Below, piece by piece: positions 25,041 to 32,818 of a stretch of DNA of 64,000 bases. Made by a program: the position numbers and the translations under genes. The notes beneath the pieces are model-generated. The model saw only the letters and a program-made list of their open reading frames with translations, was not told the origin of the DNA and did not search any database. This DNA comes from an uncultured Lachnospiraceae bacterium. Lineage in GTDB: Bacteria; Bacillota; Clostridia; Lachnospirales; Lachnospiraceae. Each line of letters begins with the position of its first letter. Position 1 is the stretch's first letter. The DNA lies in assembly GCA_910588875.1 (NCBI GenBank), contig CAJURT010000011.1, positions 1 through 64,000 of the forward strand, written 5' to 3'.

Positions 25041-26333
25041 ATGAGAATTGTCAAATTAAATGAGGAGAGCCGGCAGGACATCCTTGCCAATTTACTGAAA
25101 CGGGATCCCAACAATTACACCGGTTATGAGGACAAGGTTCGGGAGATTGTAGAAAATGTAAAGAACCGCAGGGATGAGGCTCTTTTGGAATATACAAAGA
25201 AGTTTGACGGTGCGGATTTGACGGCGGATCGGCTTCGGGTGACAGAGGAGGAGATCCGGGAGGCTTTTTCCCTGGTGGAGCCGTCCCTTTTGTCGGTGAT
25301 GGAAAAATCCATGAAAAATATCCGGGAATATCATGAAAAGCAAAAGCAGTACAGCTGGTTCGACAGCCAGCCAAACGGCACCATACTGGGACAGAAGGTG
25401 ACGCCTCTGGCCAGTGTGGGGGTGTATGTGCCAGGAGGAAAGGCGGCCTATCCCTCTTCAGTGCTGATGAATATTATCCCGGCCAAGGTGGCGGGAGTGG
25501 AGAGGATTGTGATGGTGACGCCTCCGGGAAAGGACGGAAAGGTGAACCCGGTGACCCTGGCAGCGGCCCATCTGGCAGGGGTGACGGACGCGTATAAGGT
25601 AGGCGGCGCCCAGGCGGTTGCGGCCCTGGCTTTCGGGACGGAATCCATACCCCGGGTGGATAAGATTGCCGGGCCGGGCAATATATTTGTGGCTCTGGCA
25701 AAAAAGGCGGTTTACGGGCATGTGAGCATTGACAGCATTGCCGGACCCAGTGAGATTCTGGTGCTGGCGGATGAAAGCGCCAATCCCCGGTATGTGGCGG
25801 CAGACCTTCTTTCCCAGGCAGAGCATGACGAACTGGCCAGCGCCATTTTGGTGACTACCAGTATGGAACTGGCAGAGCAGGTTTCGTCTGAGGTGGAGGG
25901 ATTTGTGAAAGAACTTTCCCGGAAGGAGATCCTTGAGAAGTCCCTGGAGAATTACGGGTATATCCTGGTGGCAGATACCATGGAGGATGCCATAGAGGCG
26001 GCTAACCAGATTGCCTCGGAGCATTTGGAGATTGTGACGAGAAATCCCTTTGAGGTGATGACAAAGATTCGGAATGCGGGAGCGATTTTCCTGGGCGAGT
26101 ACAGCTCAGAGCCTCTGGGAGATTATTTTGCAGGCCCCAACCATGTGCTTCCCACCAATGGGACAGCGAAGTTTTTCTCGCCTCTGGGGGTGGATGATTA
26201 CGTGAAGAAATCCAGCATTATTTATTATTCCAAAGAAGCACTGGAGCCGATCCATAAAGATATCGAGATCTTTGCCGAGGCAGAAGGACTGACAGCCCAT
26301 GCCAATTCGATCCGGGTGCGGTTTGAAAAATAG
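25041..26333 (+). CDS. hisD: Histidinol dehydrogenase
   Basis: A 430-residue NAD- and zinc-dependent enzyme that performs the last two oxidations from histidinol to histidine. Family motifs include GVYVPGGKAAYPSSVLM, the NAD-binding AYKVGGAQAVAALAFGT, IAGPGN and SIAGPSEILVLAD; a zinc-binding and catalytic block QAEHDE follows, and DYFAGPNHVLPTNGTAKF is near the C-terminus. The ATG at 25041 has GGAGG seven bases upstream. The gene follows hisG by about 30 bases and is part of the his operon. Length and motifs are all normal. Confidence 0.97.
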   Translation: MRIVKLNEESRQDILANLLKRDPNNYTGYEDKVREIVENVKNRRDEALLEYTKKFDGADLTADRLRVTEEEIREAFSLVEPSLLSVMEKSMKNIREYHEKQKQYSWFDSQPNGTILGQKVTPLASVGVYVPGGKAAYPSSVLMNIIPAKVAGVERIVMVTPPGKDGKVNPVTLAAAHLAGVTDAYKVGGAQAVAALAFGTESIPRVDKIAGPGNIFVALAKKAVYGHVSIDSIAGPSEILVLADESANPRYVAADLLSQAEHDELASAILVTTSMELAEQVSSEVEGFVKELSRKEILEKSLENYGYILVADTMEDAIEAANQIASEHLEIVTRNPFEVMTKIRNAGAIFLGEYSSEPLGDYFAGPNHVLPTNGTAKFFSPLGVDDYVKKSSIIYYSKEALEPIHKDIEIFAEAEGLTAHANSIRVRFEK

Positions 26334-26388
26334 CAGGAGCAGAAAAGGGCAGGGAGAAGAGGACGAGAAAGAGAAAGAAAAGGGAAAA

Positions 26389-26913
26389 ATGGAATTGCTG
26401 AATTGGATAAGGGGAAAGAAAAAACAGGATAGCGCCCAAAATCAGGACACACGGCAAAAAATGTACACTTTTGTTGTCCAGGACATATTTACGATTAAAA
26501 GCCAGGGCTGTGTGGTGGTCGGTATGGTGGAAGGAGATACCATCCGTGTGGGAGATCCCGTTTATATTGTAAAAAGGGGCAAGCGGTTTTTGCAGTCAAC
26601 CGTGACCGCTATGGAGAATCAGGTCAACGGGAGAATGAAGGAGGCGCCGCCAAAGGTGAATGTGGCACTGATGTTTCGGGATATCTCCTCTTCGGAACTT
26701 GAAAAGGGAGATGTGATTTGCAATGTGAAGCCGACGTTTGTTTATAAGGACGGGGAAGTGAATCCGCGGCTGCAGGGGCTTTTGGCGGAGAGAAATCACA
26801 CGATCCTTAAAAATCTGGAGGAATATATCCAGGAGGAGATGACCTTGTACAGGGAGCCGGAGACCGCCTGTGCAGCAAGGGAGGAAAAAGGGGGAGCGGA
26901 GTTGCCCCGTTAA
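26389..26913 (+). CDS. EF-Tu domain-II-like beta-barrel protein inside the his operon
   Basis: About 174 residues. The central stretch VQDIFTIKSQGCVVVGMVEGDTIRVGDPVYIV (about residues 28-59) has the beta-barrel pattern of translation-factor domain II (V-x-D-x-F-x(n)-G-x-V-x-G-x-V-x(n)-G-D). No GTPase domain is present. A Lys-rich N-terminal tail precedes it, and a Glu-rich helical tail follows. The ATG at 26389 is preferred because it opens the conserved-looking part; GGGAAAA is a weak ribosome site, and longer in-frame starts overlap hisD. It lies between hisD and hisB, with no terminator, so it is made with the pathway. It is not a known histidine enzyme; its function is unknown. Confidence 0.6.
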   Translation: MELLNWIRGKKKQDSAQNQDTRQKMYTFVVQDIFTIKSQGCVVVGMVEGDTIRVGDPVYIVKRGKRFLQSTVTAMENQVNGRMKEAPPKVNVALMFRDISSSELEKGDVICNVKPTFVYKDGEVNPRLQGLLAERNHTILKNLEEYIQEEMTLYREPETACAAREEKGGAELPR

Positions 26914-26953
26914 GGGACACAAAAATAAATGGATAACAGGGAGGTTTGCCCCT

Positions 26954-27559
26954 ATGGACAAAAAAACGGAGCAGAACAGGATTGCCGCAATCACCAGAAC
27001 GACAAAGGAGACCGACATTTCTCTGACCCTGAATCTGGACGGAAGCGGCCAGGCAGAGATTGATACGGGAATCGGTTTTTTTGATCATATGCTTCATGGT
27101 TTTGCCCGGCATGGATTGTTTGATCTGCAGGTAAAGGTAAAGGGAGATTTGCAGGTGGATACCCACCATACCATTGAGGACACGGGAATTGTGCTGGGAA
27201 ATGCTATCAGGCAGGCCGTGGGGGATAAGGCAGGGATTGTCCGTTATGGTTTTCGGATTCTACCCATGGATGAGGCTTTGATTCTCTGCGCTCTGGATCT
27301 GTGCAACCGGCCTTATCTGGTCTATGATCTGAGACTGGACCGGGAAAGGGTGGGAGATTTGGAGACGGAGATGGTGCGGGAGTTTTTTTATGCGGTCGCC
27401 TACGGTGCGGCCATGAATCTCCATATCAAACAGATGGATGGCAGCAATAACCACCATATTATTGAGGGAACTTTTAAGGCTTTTGGCAAGGCGCTGGACG
27501 AGGCCACCAGGCGGGACGGGCGGATTTTAGGCGTGTTGTCCACGAAAGGGAGTTTGTAG
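26954..27559 (+). CDS. hisB: Imidazoleglycerol-phosphate dehydratase
   Basis: A 201-residue enzyme, the single-function HisB form. It shows the duplicated metal-binding motifs of the family: DTGIGFFDHMLHGFARHG with DTHHTIEDTGIVLG, and the second-half VREFFYAVAYGAAMNLHIK with NNHHIIEGTFKAFGKAL. The clustered histidines bind two manganese ions that dehydrate imidazoleglycerol phosphate. The ATG at 26954 follows GGGAGG by nine bases and gives a normal N-terminus (RIAAITRTTKETDI). It overlaps nothing and precedes hisA by 23 bases. Confidence 0.96.
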   Translation: MDKKTEQNRIAAITRTTKETDISLTLNLDGSGQAEIDTGIGFFDHMLHGFARHGLFDLQVKVKGDLQVDTHHTIEDTGIVLGNAIRQAVGDKAGIVRYGFRILPMDEALILCALDLCNRPYLVYDLRLDRERVGDLETEMVREFFYAVAYGAAMNLHIKQMDGSNNHHIIEGTFKAFGKALDEATRRDGRILGVLSTKGSL

Positions 27560-27582
27560 AATAACAAAGGAGCAGAATAACT

Positions 27583-28347
27583 ATGCAGCTATATCCGGCA
27601 ATCGATATGAAGAATGGCAAATGTGTCCGTCTGACACAGGGGCTTTTTGACAAGGTGAAGATATATGGGGACAGTCCGGCAGACATGGCAAAGCTGTGGG
27701 TCAGCCAAGGGGCCTCTTTCCTTCATTTGGTGGATTTGGATGGGGCGCTGGCAGGCCGCTCAGTAAATGAGAATGCTATCCGGGCTATTGTGGAGCAAGT
27801 GGATGTGCCGGTGGAACTGGGGGGCGGCCTCCGCAGCGCCGGGGCAGTCCAATATATGCTGGATTTAGGGGTAAGCCGGTGCATTATCGGGACAAAGGCA
27901 GCAGAGAGGCCGGAATTTATCCGGGAACTCGTCGAGCAGTTTGGCCCGGAGAGGATTGTGGCCGGGGTGGATGCTAAGGAGGGTTTGGTGGCTGTGGATG
28001 GCTGGGAACGGACCAGCCAGGTGACAGTGGTGGAGTTGTGCCTGAAAATGAAAGAATATGGAGTACAGCATATTGTATACACAGATATTTCCCGGGACGG
28101 CATGCTGAGCGGCCCAAATGTAGCCTACACCAAAATGCTAACGGAAAAGACAGAACTGGATGTGATCGCTTCCGGCGGTGTATCTTGTATGGAAGATTTG
28201 GAAATCCTATATAACAGTGGGATTTCTGGAGTGGTGATTGGGAAGGCCTTATATGAGGGGAAGATTTCCCTGGAAGAGGCAGTGAAAAAATACCGGCAGG
28301 GAAAGGAAAAAGGAATGGCAGGAGGCAGTGTGGTATGTCGGATGTGA
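27583..28347 (+). CDS. hisA: ProFAR isomerase HisA
   Basis: A 254-residue (beta/alpha)8 barrel, phosphoribosylformimino-5-aminoimidazole carboxamide ribotide isomerase. Seen are the N-terminal catalytic Asp in YPAIDMKNGKCVRL, the phosphate-binding VELGGGLRS and DVIASGGVSCMEDL, and the second catalytic Asp region YTDISRDGMLSGPN. The C-terminus is extended by about 12 residues and its last codons overlap the start of the next gene by 13 bases. An AAAGGAGC site precedes the ATG. It is a normal family member in the his operon. Confidence 0.95.
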   Translation: MQLYPAIDMKNGKCVRLTQGLFDKVKIYGDSPADMAKLWVSQGASFLHLVDLDGALAGRSVNENAIRAIVEQVDVPVELGGGLRSAGAVQYMLDLGVSRCIIGTKAAERPEFIRELVEQFGPERIVAGVDAKEGLVAVDGWERTSQVTVVELCLKMKEYGVQHIVYTDISRDGMLSGPNVAYTKMLTEKTELDVIASGGVSCMEDLEILYNSGISGVVIGKALYEGKISLEEAVKKYRQGKEKGMAGGSVVCRM

Positions 28348-29633
28348 AGCAATTATTTGCGGGAATTGGATGCAGGGAAGGAAAACCGGTGGTTCTGGGA
28401 GATGGAAAGGAGGCGAAAGGCCGTTCCTTAAAGACACTGGCCCACTATTATAACGATAATGGAGCCGATGGCCTGCTGTTATGGGATATGTCAGAGAACG
28501 ATGAAGACCATGAGCGTACCATAGGTATACTCAAAGAATTGGCCAGGGGGATAGATATTCCCATTGTCACCGGCGGCCGGGTAAAGCGGCTGGAGGATGT
28601 GAAGAAGTATCTGTATGCCGGGGCAAAGGCAGTGTTCCTGGATGGTTCGGATTTGGACAATGTGGATTTGATCAAGGAGGCGGCCGACCGGTTTGGAAGC
28701 GAGAAAATCTATGTCCATCTTCCTTCGCCCCGTCTTCTGAACCGGGTTGCAGAATTCATCCAGCTGGGGGCATCGGAGATTTTACTTGATGTGGCCGGGA
28801 ATGTGGAGATTCTGGAGGCGGAGTCCTATATCTGCCAGGAGGGCCCGTTTCTCATTCTGTGCAAGGAACAGGAACTTCCTGTGATCTCCGTCTGCATGGC
28901 AGCAGAGCATTCGGCAGGTGTGGTCCTTACTGTGCCAAAGACCGGGGATGGAAGTTATATGGAACTGAAGGGAGAACTGAAAAAACGGGGGCAGAAAGTA
29001 GCCACCTTTGCCAGCAAAATAGAATGGGGCAGCTTTAAGACCAATGAGGATGGCCTGGTGCCAGTGGTTGTGCAGGACTATAAGACAGAACAGGTGCTGA
29101 TGCTGGCTTATATGAATGAACAGGCTTTTGAGGATACCCTGCGCACGGGAAAGATGAATTATTATAGCCGCAGCCGCAAGGAACAATGGCTGAAGGGTGA
29201 AACTTCAGGGCATTTTCAGTATGTGAAGTCCCTGTATTTGGACTGCGACAATGATACGGTTTTAGCGAGGGTCCATCAAATCGGTGCGGCGTGCCATACA
29301 GGGAGCACCAGCTGCTTTTTTCAGGCATTGGCTGAGAAAGAACATAAGGAAACCAATCCCTTAAAGGTATTTGAGGATGTGCTGGCCGTGATCCGTGACC
29401 GGAAAATACATCCAAAGGAGGGATCCTACACGAATTATCTGTTGGACAAGGGGATCGACAAGATCCTTAAAAAAATTGGGGAAGAGGCCACGGAGATTGT
29501 GATTGCTGCCAAAAACCCGGATCCTGAGCAGGTAAAATATGAGATTTCGGATTTTCTGTACCATGTGATGGTATTGATGGCAGTAAAGGGGATTACCTGG
29601 GAAGAGATCACGGAGGAACTGGCAAACCGGTAA
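28335..29633 (+). CDS. hisIE: HisIE (phosphoribosyl-AMP cyclohydrolase/phosphoribosyl-ATP pyrophosphatase) fused to a degenerate HisF-like domain
   Basis: A 432-residue three-part protein. Residues 1-215 resemble HisF/HisA barrels: RSLKTLAHYYNDNGADGLLLWDM, then IDIPIVTGGRVKRLEDVKKYLYAGAKAVFLDG. The HisF catalytic Asp residues are absent (IGCREGKPV where HisF has CLDVxxGRVV; YVHLPSP where HisF has VAIDAK) and the second half is shortened. Residues 216-325 are HisI, with SRSRKEQWLKGETSG and the metal site CDNDTVL and HQIGAACHTG. Residues 330-432 are HisE, with KIGEEATEIVIAAKN. Enzymes 2 and 3 of the pathway are thus fused to a pseudo-HisF half barrel. It overlaps hisA by 13 bases. Confidence 0.9.
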   Translation: MSDVKQLFAGIGCREGKPVVLGDGKEAKGRSLKTLAHYYNDNGADGLLLWDMSENDEDHERTIGILKELARGIDIPIVTGGRVKRLEDVKKYLYAGAKAVFLDGSDLDNVDLIKEAADRFGSEKIYVHLPSPRLLNRVAEFIQLGASEILLDVAGNVEILEAESYICQEGPFLILCKEQELPVISVCMAAEHSAGVVLTVPKTGDGSYMELKGELKKRGQKVATFASKIEWGSFKTNEDGLVPVVVQDYKTEQVLMLAYMNEQAFEDTLRTGKMNYYSRSRKEQWLKGETSGHFQYVKSLYLDCDNDTVLARVHQIGAACHTGSTSCFFQALAEKEHKETNPLKVFEDVLAVIRDRKIHPKEGSYTNYLLDKGIDKILKKIGEEATEIVIAAKNPDPEQVKYEISDFLYHVMVLMAVKGITWEEITEELANR

Positions 29634-29685
29634 TATCTGGATTTTAGTTGCCTGGGCAGCAGGTCAGGGCAAAGAAGGAGGAAAT

Positions 29686-30924
29686 ATGCCGAAGGTAGTG
29701 GACAGATTTTTACGTTATGTGGCAATGGATACCCAGTCAAAGGATGGAAAAGAAGAGATTCCCAGCACAGGAAAACAGCGGATCCTGGCAGATTTGCTGG
29801 CAGAAGAACTTCGTGCCATGGGGGCGGAGGACGTATGGGTAAGCGGGCAGTCCTATGTCTATGCCACGGTTCCGGCCACCACAGAGAAAGAAGTTCCGGC
29901 TCTTGGATTTATAGCCCATATGGATACGTCCCCGGATGCTTCCGGGGAGAATGTGAAGGCCAGGGTGGTCAATGGATATGACGGGGGAGACATTTGCTTA
30001 AATGAAAAGAGGCAGATCTTCTTGTCCCCAAGGGAATTCCCGTCTTTGGCGGATTATATAGGCCAGGATTTGGTCGTGACAGACGGCACAACGCTGCTGG
30101 GTGCAGACGATAAGGCAGGGGTTGCAGAAATTATGGCTATGGCAGAATATTTCCTGGCTCATCCTGAGCATCCCCATGGAAAAATTTGTATCGGCTTTAC
30201 CCCGGATGAGGAAGTGGGGCATGGGGCCGATGGGTTTGATGTGGAACATTTCGGGGCCGATGTTGCTTATACTGTGGACGGAGGTACTTTGGGAGAGTTG
30301 GAATATGAGAATTTCAATGCAGCCTCTGGCAAAGTGGTAATTTATGGACGGGGCGTGCACCCCGGGTCAGCAAAGAATGTAATGAAGAACGCGTCTTTGA
30401 TTGCCATGGAATTCCAGCAGATGCTTCCGGTTTTCCAGAATCCCATGTATACGGAGGGATATGAGGGCTTTTTTCATCTGTCCGATATCCGGGGAAATAT
30501 GGTAAAAGCCCAGATGGACTACATTATCCGGGATCACGACCAGGGCAGGTTTGCAGAGAAAAAAGAAATGTTTTTTTGCATAGCAGATTTCCTCAACAAA
30601 AAATATGGGGAAGGAACCGTGGAGGCCCAGGTGAAGGATTCTTACTATAACATGAAGGAGAAGATAGAACCTCATAAGTATTTGATAGATATCGCTAAAG
30701 CAGCCATGGAAAAAACAGGCATTGTGCCGAAGGTGGTCCCAATCCGTGGGGGTACGGACGGGGCACGTTTGTCCTACATGGGGCTTCCCTGCCCGAATTT
30801 GTGTACGGGTGGTGAGAATTACCATGGAGTGCATGAATATATCTGTATCCAATCCATGGAGAAGGTGGCGGAACTGCTGGTGGAGATTGTAAAAGATTTT
30901 GTTCATGCTGATTGTTATGCCTAA
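29686..30924 (+). CDS. pepT: Peptidase T (tripeptide aminopeptidase)
   Basis: A 412-residue M20B zinc peptidase. FIAHMDTSPDASG (metal-binding His/Asp, about residues 75-87), TDGTTLLGADDKAGVAE (bridging Asp), FTPDEEVGHGAD (catalytic Glu and metal ligand) and HPGSAKNVMKNA are all characteristic of PepT. It removes the N-terminal residue from tripeptides in the cytoplasm. GAAGGAGG lies upstream of the ATG. It follows hisIE by 52 bases and could be read with the his operon, since no clear terminator intervenes; a strong terminator follows it. Confidence 0.95.
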   Translation: MPKVVDRFLRYVAMDTQSKDGKEEIPSTGKQRILADLLAEELRAMGAEDVWVSGQSYVYATVPATTEKEVPALGFIAHMDTSPDASGENVKARVVNGYDGGDICLNEKRQIFLSPREFPSLADYIGQDLVVTDGTTLLGADDKAGVAEIMAMAEYFLAHPEHPHGKICIGFTPDEEVGHGADGFDVEHFGADVAYTVDGGTLGELEYENFNAASGKVVIYGRGVHPGSAKNVMKNASLIAMEFQQMLPVFQNPMYTEGYEGFFHLSDIRGNMVKAQMDYIIRDHDQGRFAEKKEMFFCIADFLNKKYGEGTVEAQVKDSYYNMKEKIEPHKYLIDIAKAAMEKTGIVPKVVPIRGGTDGARLSYMGLPCPNLCTGGENYHGVHEYICIQSMEKVAELLVEIVKDFVHADCYA

Positions 30925-30930
30925 GGAATA

Positions 30931-30972
30931 GGGCAGGGAATGTATCTGTTGGTACATTCCCTGCTGCTTTTT
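30931..30972 (+). terminator. Intrinsic terminator after pepT
   Basis: GCAGGGAATGTA (30933-30944) pairs perfectly with TACATTCCCTGC (30953-30964) over 12 bases, followed by TGCTTTTT. It closes the his-pepT transcript and isolates it from the carbohydrate locus. Confidence 0.88.
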
Positions 30973-31004
30973 GCAGGCAAATCCAGAAAATCAAGTGGAA
31001 AAAG

Positions 31005-31047
31005 TCTGATTTTTAAGGTTTTTTTATCAAGAAGTTTATGGTATTAT
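31005..31047 (+). promoter_or_regulatory. Promoter region of the AraC-type regulator gene with the shared TCTGA...GGTTTTTT block
   Basis: TCTGATTTTTAAGGTTTTTTT (31005-31025) is followed 16 bases later by a -10-like TATTAT (31042-31047). A similar block precedes the GH5, ABC-transporter and GH42 units. There is no good -35 box, so activation by a regulator is plausible. Confidence 0.45.
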
Positions 31048-31104
31048 GTGAGAACCTGAAGAGATTTCAAAGCGAAAGAAAAGGGGCGGGAAGGAGACAG
31101 GCAG

Positions 31105-32643
31105 ATGGAATTTACGGGAATGATTATTGATGATGAAAAAATTGTTCGTGAAGGGATCTGCGATCTGATTGACTGGAAGGCAGAGGGATACCGGCTGATG
31201 CCTAATGGAAAGGATGGCAGGGAAGGTCTGGCCGGAATTCTGAAATACCGTCCGGATCTTGTACTCATTGATATTAAGATGCCTGGCCTTTCCGGGCTGG
31301 AAGTGATTCAGGAAGCAAAAAAACAGGGTTTTTCCGGGCATTTTATTATCCTGACAGGTTATTCTGAGTTTGAATACGCAAAAACGGCGATATCTATGGG
31401 GGTGGAGGGATACCTCTTAAAGCCGATTGATGAGGAGGAATTGCTCCAGTATGTGCGGCAGATCCGGAAAAAGCTGGAAAACGAAGCATACTTAAGCAGT
31501 TACCATAGCAAAAATGAGGATAAGGCCAGGCAGGAATTGCTGAGGCGGGTGGTTCTCAATGAAGATACCAAAGAAAACCTGGGTCGGGACATTGGGTTAT
31601 ATCAATTGCCGGTTGAGGGAGGGTGCCTTTGTGTGGCAATCTGCAGGGAAGATGAGGGAAAGGCAGAAAATGAAGGGGGACGTTTCCTGGAAAAGGTAAA
31701 TATTTTGATGGAAGGGGACAGTGCCTGTATTGGCATGTTTTCGATGCCGGGAGTGGCTGTGCTGGTAGCAAAATCGGTTACCTACCGCCAGTGGAAGAGC
31801 CGGATAGAGAAACGGAATAAACGTCTTGCCGGTTTTTATGGTTCCGGGTTTCGGATTGCTATTGGCAACAATGTCCATAACTGGCAGGAATTGTTTTGTT
31901 CTTATGAAAGTGCCAGCTATTTACTGGATCAATCTTTTATCTTTGACCAGGATGAGATATTGACCATTGACCTTATCTGCAGCCTGGAGGAGAGCAGGGA
32001 GGCCGTCTCTGTGGAATATCTGGAAATGCTGATTGAGGTAGGGGAGATAAAGGGGATCCGTCAGGCAATGGATATGTTCCGGGATTATTGTGCCTGGCAT
32101 ATGTTAAAGAGTGCGGAAATAAAGATTTTGCTTGTGCAGGAACTTTTACAGCTGCAGATGCGCCTGCAGAAAAAATATGCCTCTGAGGCATTGTCCAACG
32201 AGAGTCTGCAGCCTTCGATCCATAAGCTGATGGGGGCGGAGGACATGAAGGGGCTTTTGGAATGTTTTGAAAAAGTCCTGTCCGGGTTAAGCCAGGAGGT
32301 ATGTACAGGTGGTTCCGGCAATATCATCCGCAGGGTATATTATTATATGGAGAAAAATTATGATAAAGACCTGAAACTGGAGACGATAGCCAAGAACTTC
32401 AACTACAACAGTGCTTATTTGGGAAAGCTGTTCCGTAAGGAGATGGGGGAAAGCTTCAATAATTCCCTGGATATTATCCGCATTACTAATGCCAGGCGGC
32501 TGCTGCAGGAGACGAACCTGAAAGTATACCAGATTTCAGAGAAGGTGGGATACGGGAGTATTGATTATTTTTATATCAAATTTAAAAAATATGTGGGGAT
32601 CAGCCCCAAGGAATATCGGAAGAACCTGAAAGGAGAAGAGTAA
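31105..32643 (+). CDS. AraC-type response regulator (YesN family)
   Basis: A 512-residue regulator: N-terminal receiver with acidic residues DD at 9-10 and phosphoacceptor Asp56 (LVLIDIKMPGLSG), a variable middle region, and a C-terminal AraC-type pair of helix-turn-helix motifs (KLETIAKNFNYNSAYLGKLFRKEMGESF and YQISEKVGYGSIDYFYIKFKKYVGISPKEYRK). In Firmicutes such regulators are paired with YesM-type kinases and switch on extracellular polysaccharide use. Its likely partner kinase is encoded 12 kb downstream at 44517, within the same locus. A GGGAAGGAG site precedes the ATG, and a terminator follows. Confidence 0.93.
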   Translation: MEFTGMIIDDEKIVREGICDLIDWKAEGYRLMPNGKDGREGLAGILKYRPDLVLIDIKMPGLSGLEVIQEAKKQGFSGHFIILTGYSEFEYAKTAISMGVEGYLLKPIDEEELLQYVRQIRKKLENEAYLSSYHSKNEDKARQELLRRVVLNEDTKENLGRDIGLYQLPVEGGCLCVAICREDEGKAENEGGRFLEKVNILMEGDSACIGMFSMPGVAVLVAKSVTYRQWKSRIEKRNKRLAGFYGSGFRIAIGNNVHNWQELFCSYESASYLLDQSFIFDQDEILTIDLICSLEESREAVSVEYLEMLIEVGEIKGIRQAMDMFRDYCAWHMLKSAEIKILLVQELLQLQMRLQKKYASEALSNESLQPSIHKLMGAEDMKGLLECFEKVLSGLSQEVCTGGSGNIIRRVYYYMEKNYDKDLKLETIAKNFNYNSAYLGKLFRKEMGESFNNSLDIIRITNARRLLQETNLKVYQISEKVGYGSIDYFYIKFKKYVGISPKEYRKNLKGEE

Positions 32644-32663
32644 ACAGGGTTCGGGATATAGGA

Positions 32664-32696
32664 GACGGCATCTCGCCTGACGGGATGCCGTCTTTT
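32664..32696 (+). terminator. Intrinsic terminator after the AraC-type regulator gene
   Basis: GACGGCATC (32664-32672) pairs with GATGCCGTC (32684-32692), followed by TTTT. It separates the regulator transcript from the GH5 gene. Confidence 0.8.
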
Positions 32697-32711
32697 CAAA
32701 TCTCTAAAAAT

Positions 32712-32768
32712 TCTGAAATTCAGGTGTATTTTTTTGGGTGTTTTCAGTGGCAGGCAAAATGTTACAAT
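32712..32768 (+). promoter_or_regulatory. Promoter region of the GH5 gene with the shared regulatory block
   Basis: TCTGAAATTCAGGTGTATTT (32712-32731) and GGGTGTTTT (32736-32744) lie ahead of a -10-like TACAAT (32763-32768). The block resembles those before the regulator, ABC-transporter and GH42 units. Here it cannot be a terminator of the previous gene, which already has one at 32664. Confidence 0.45.
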
Positions 32769-32818
32769 AGTCACAGAAGGGCATGGATATTATCAAGATA
32801 AAAGAAAGGGGAGGCAAC

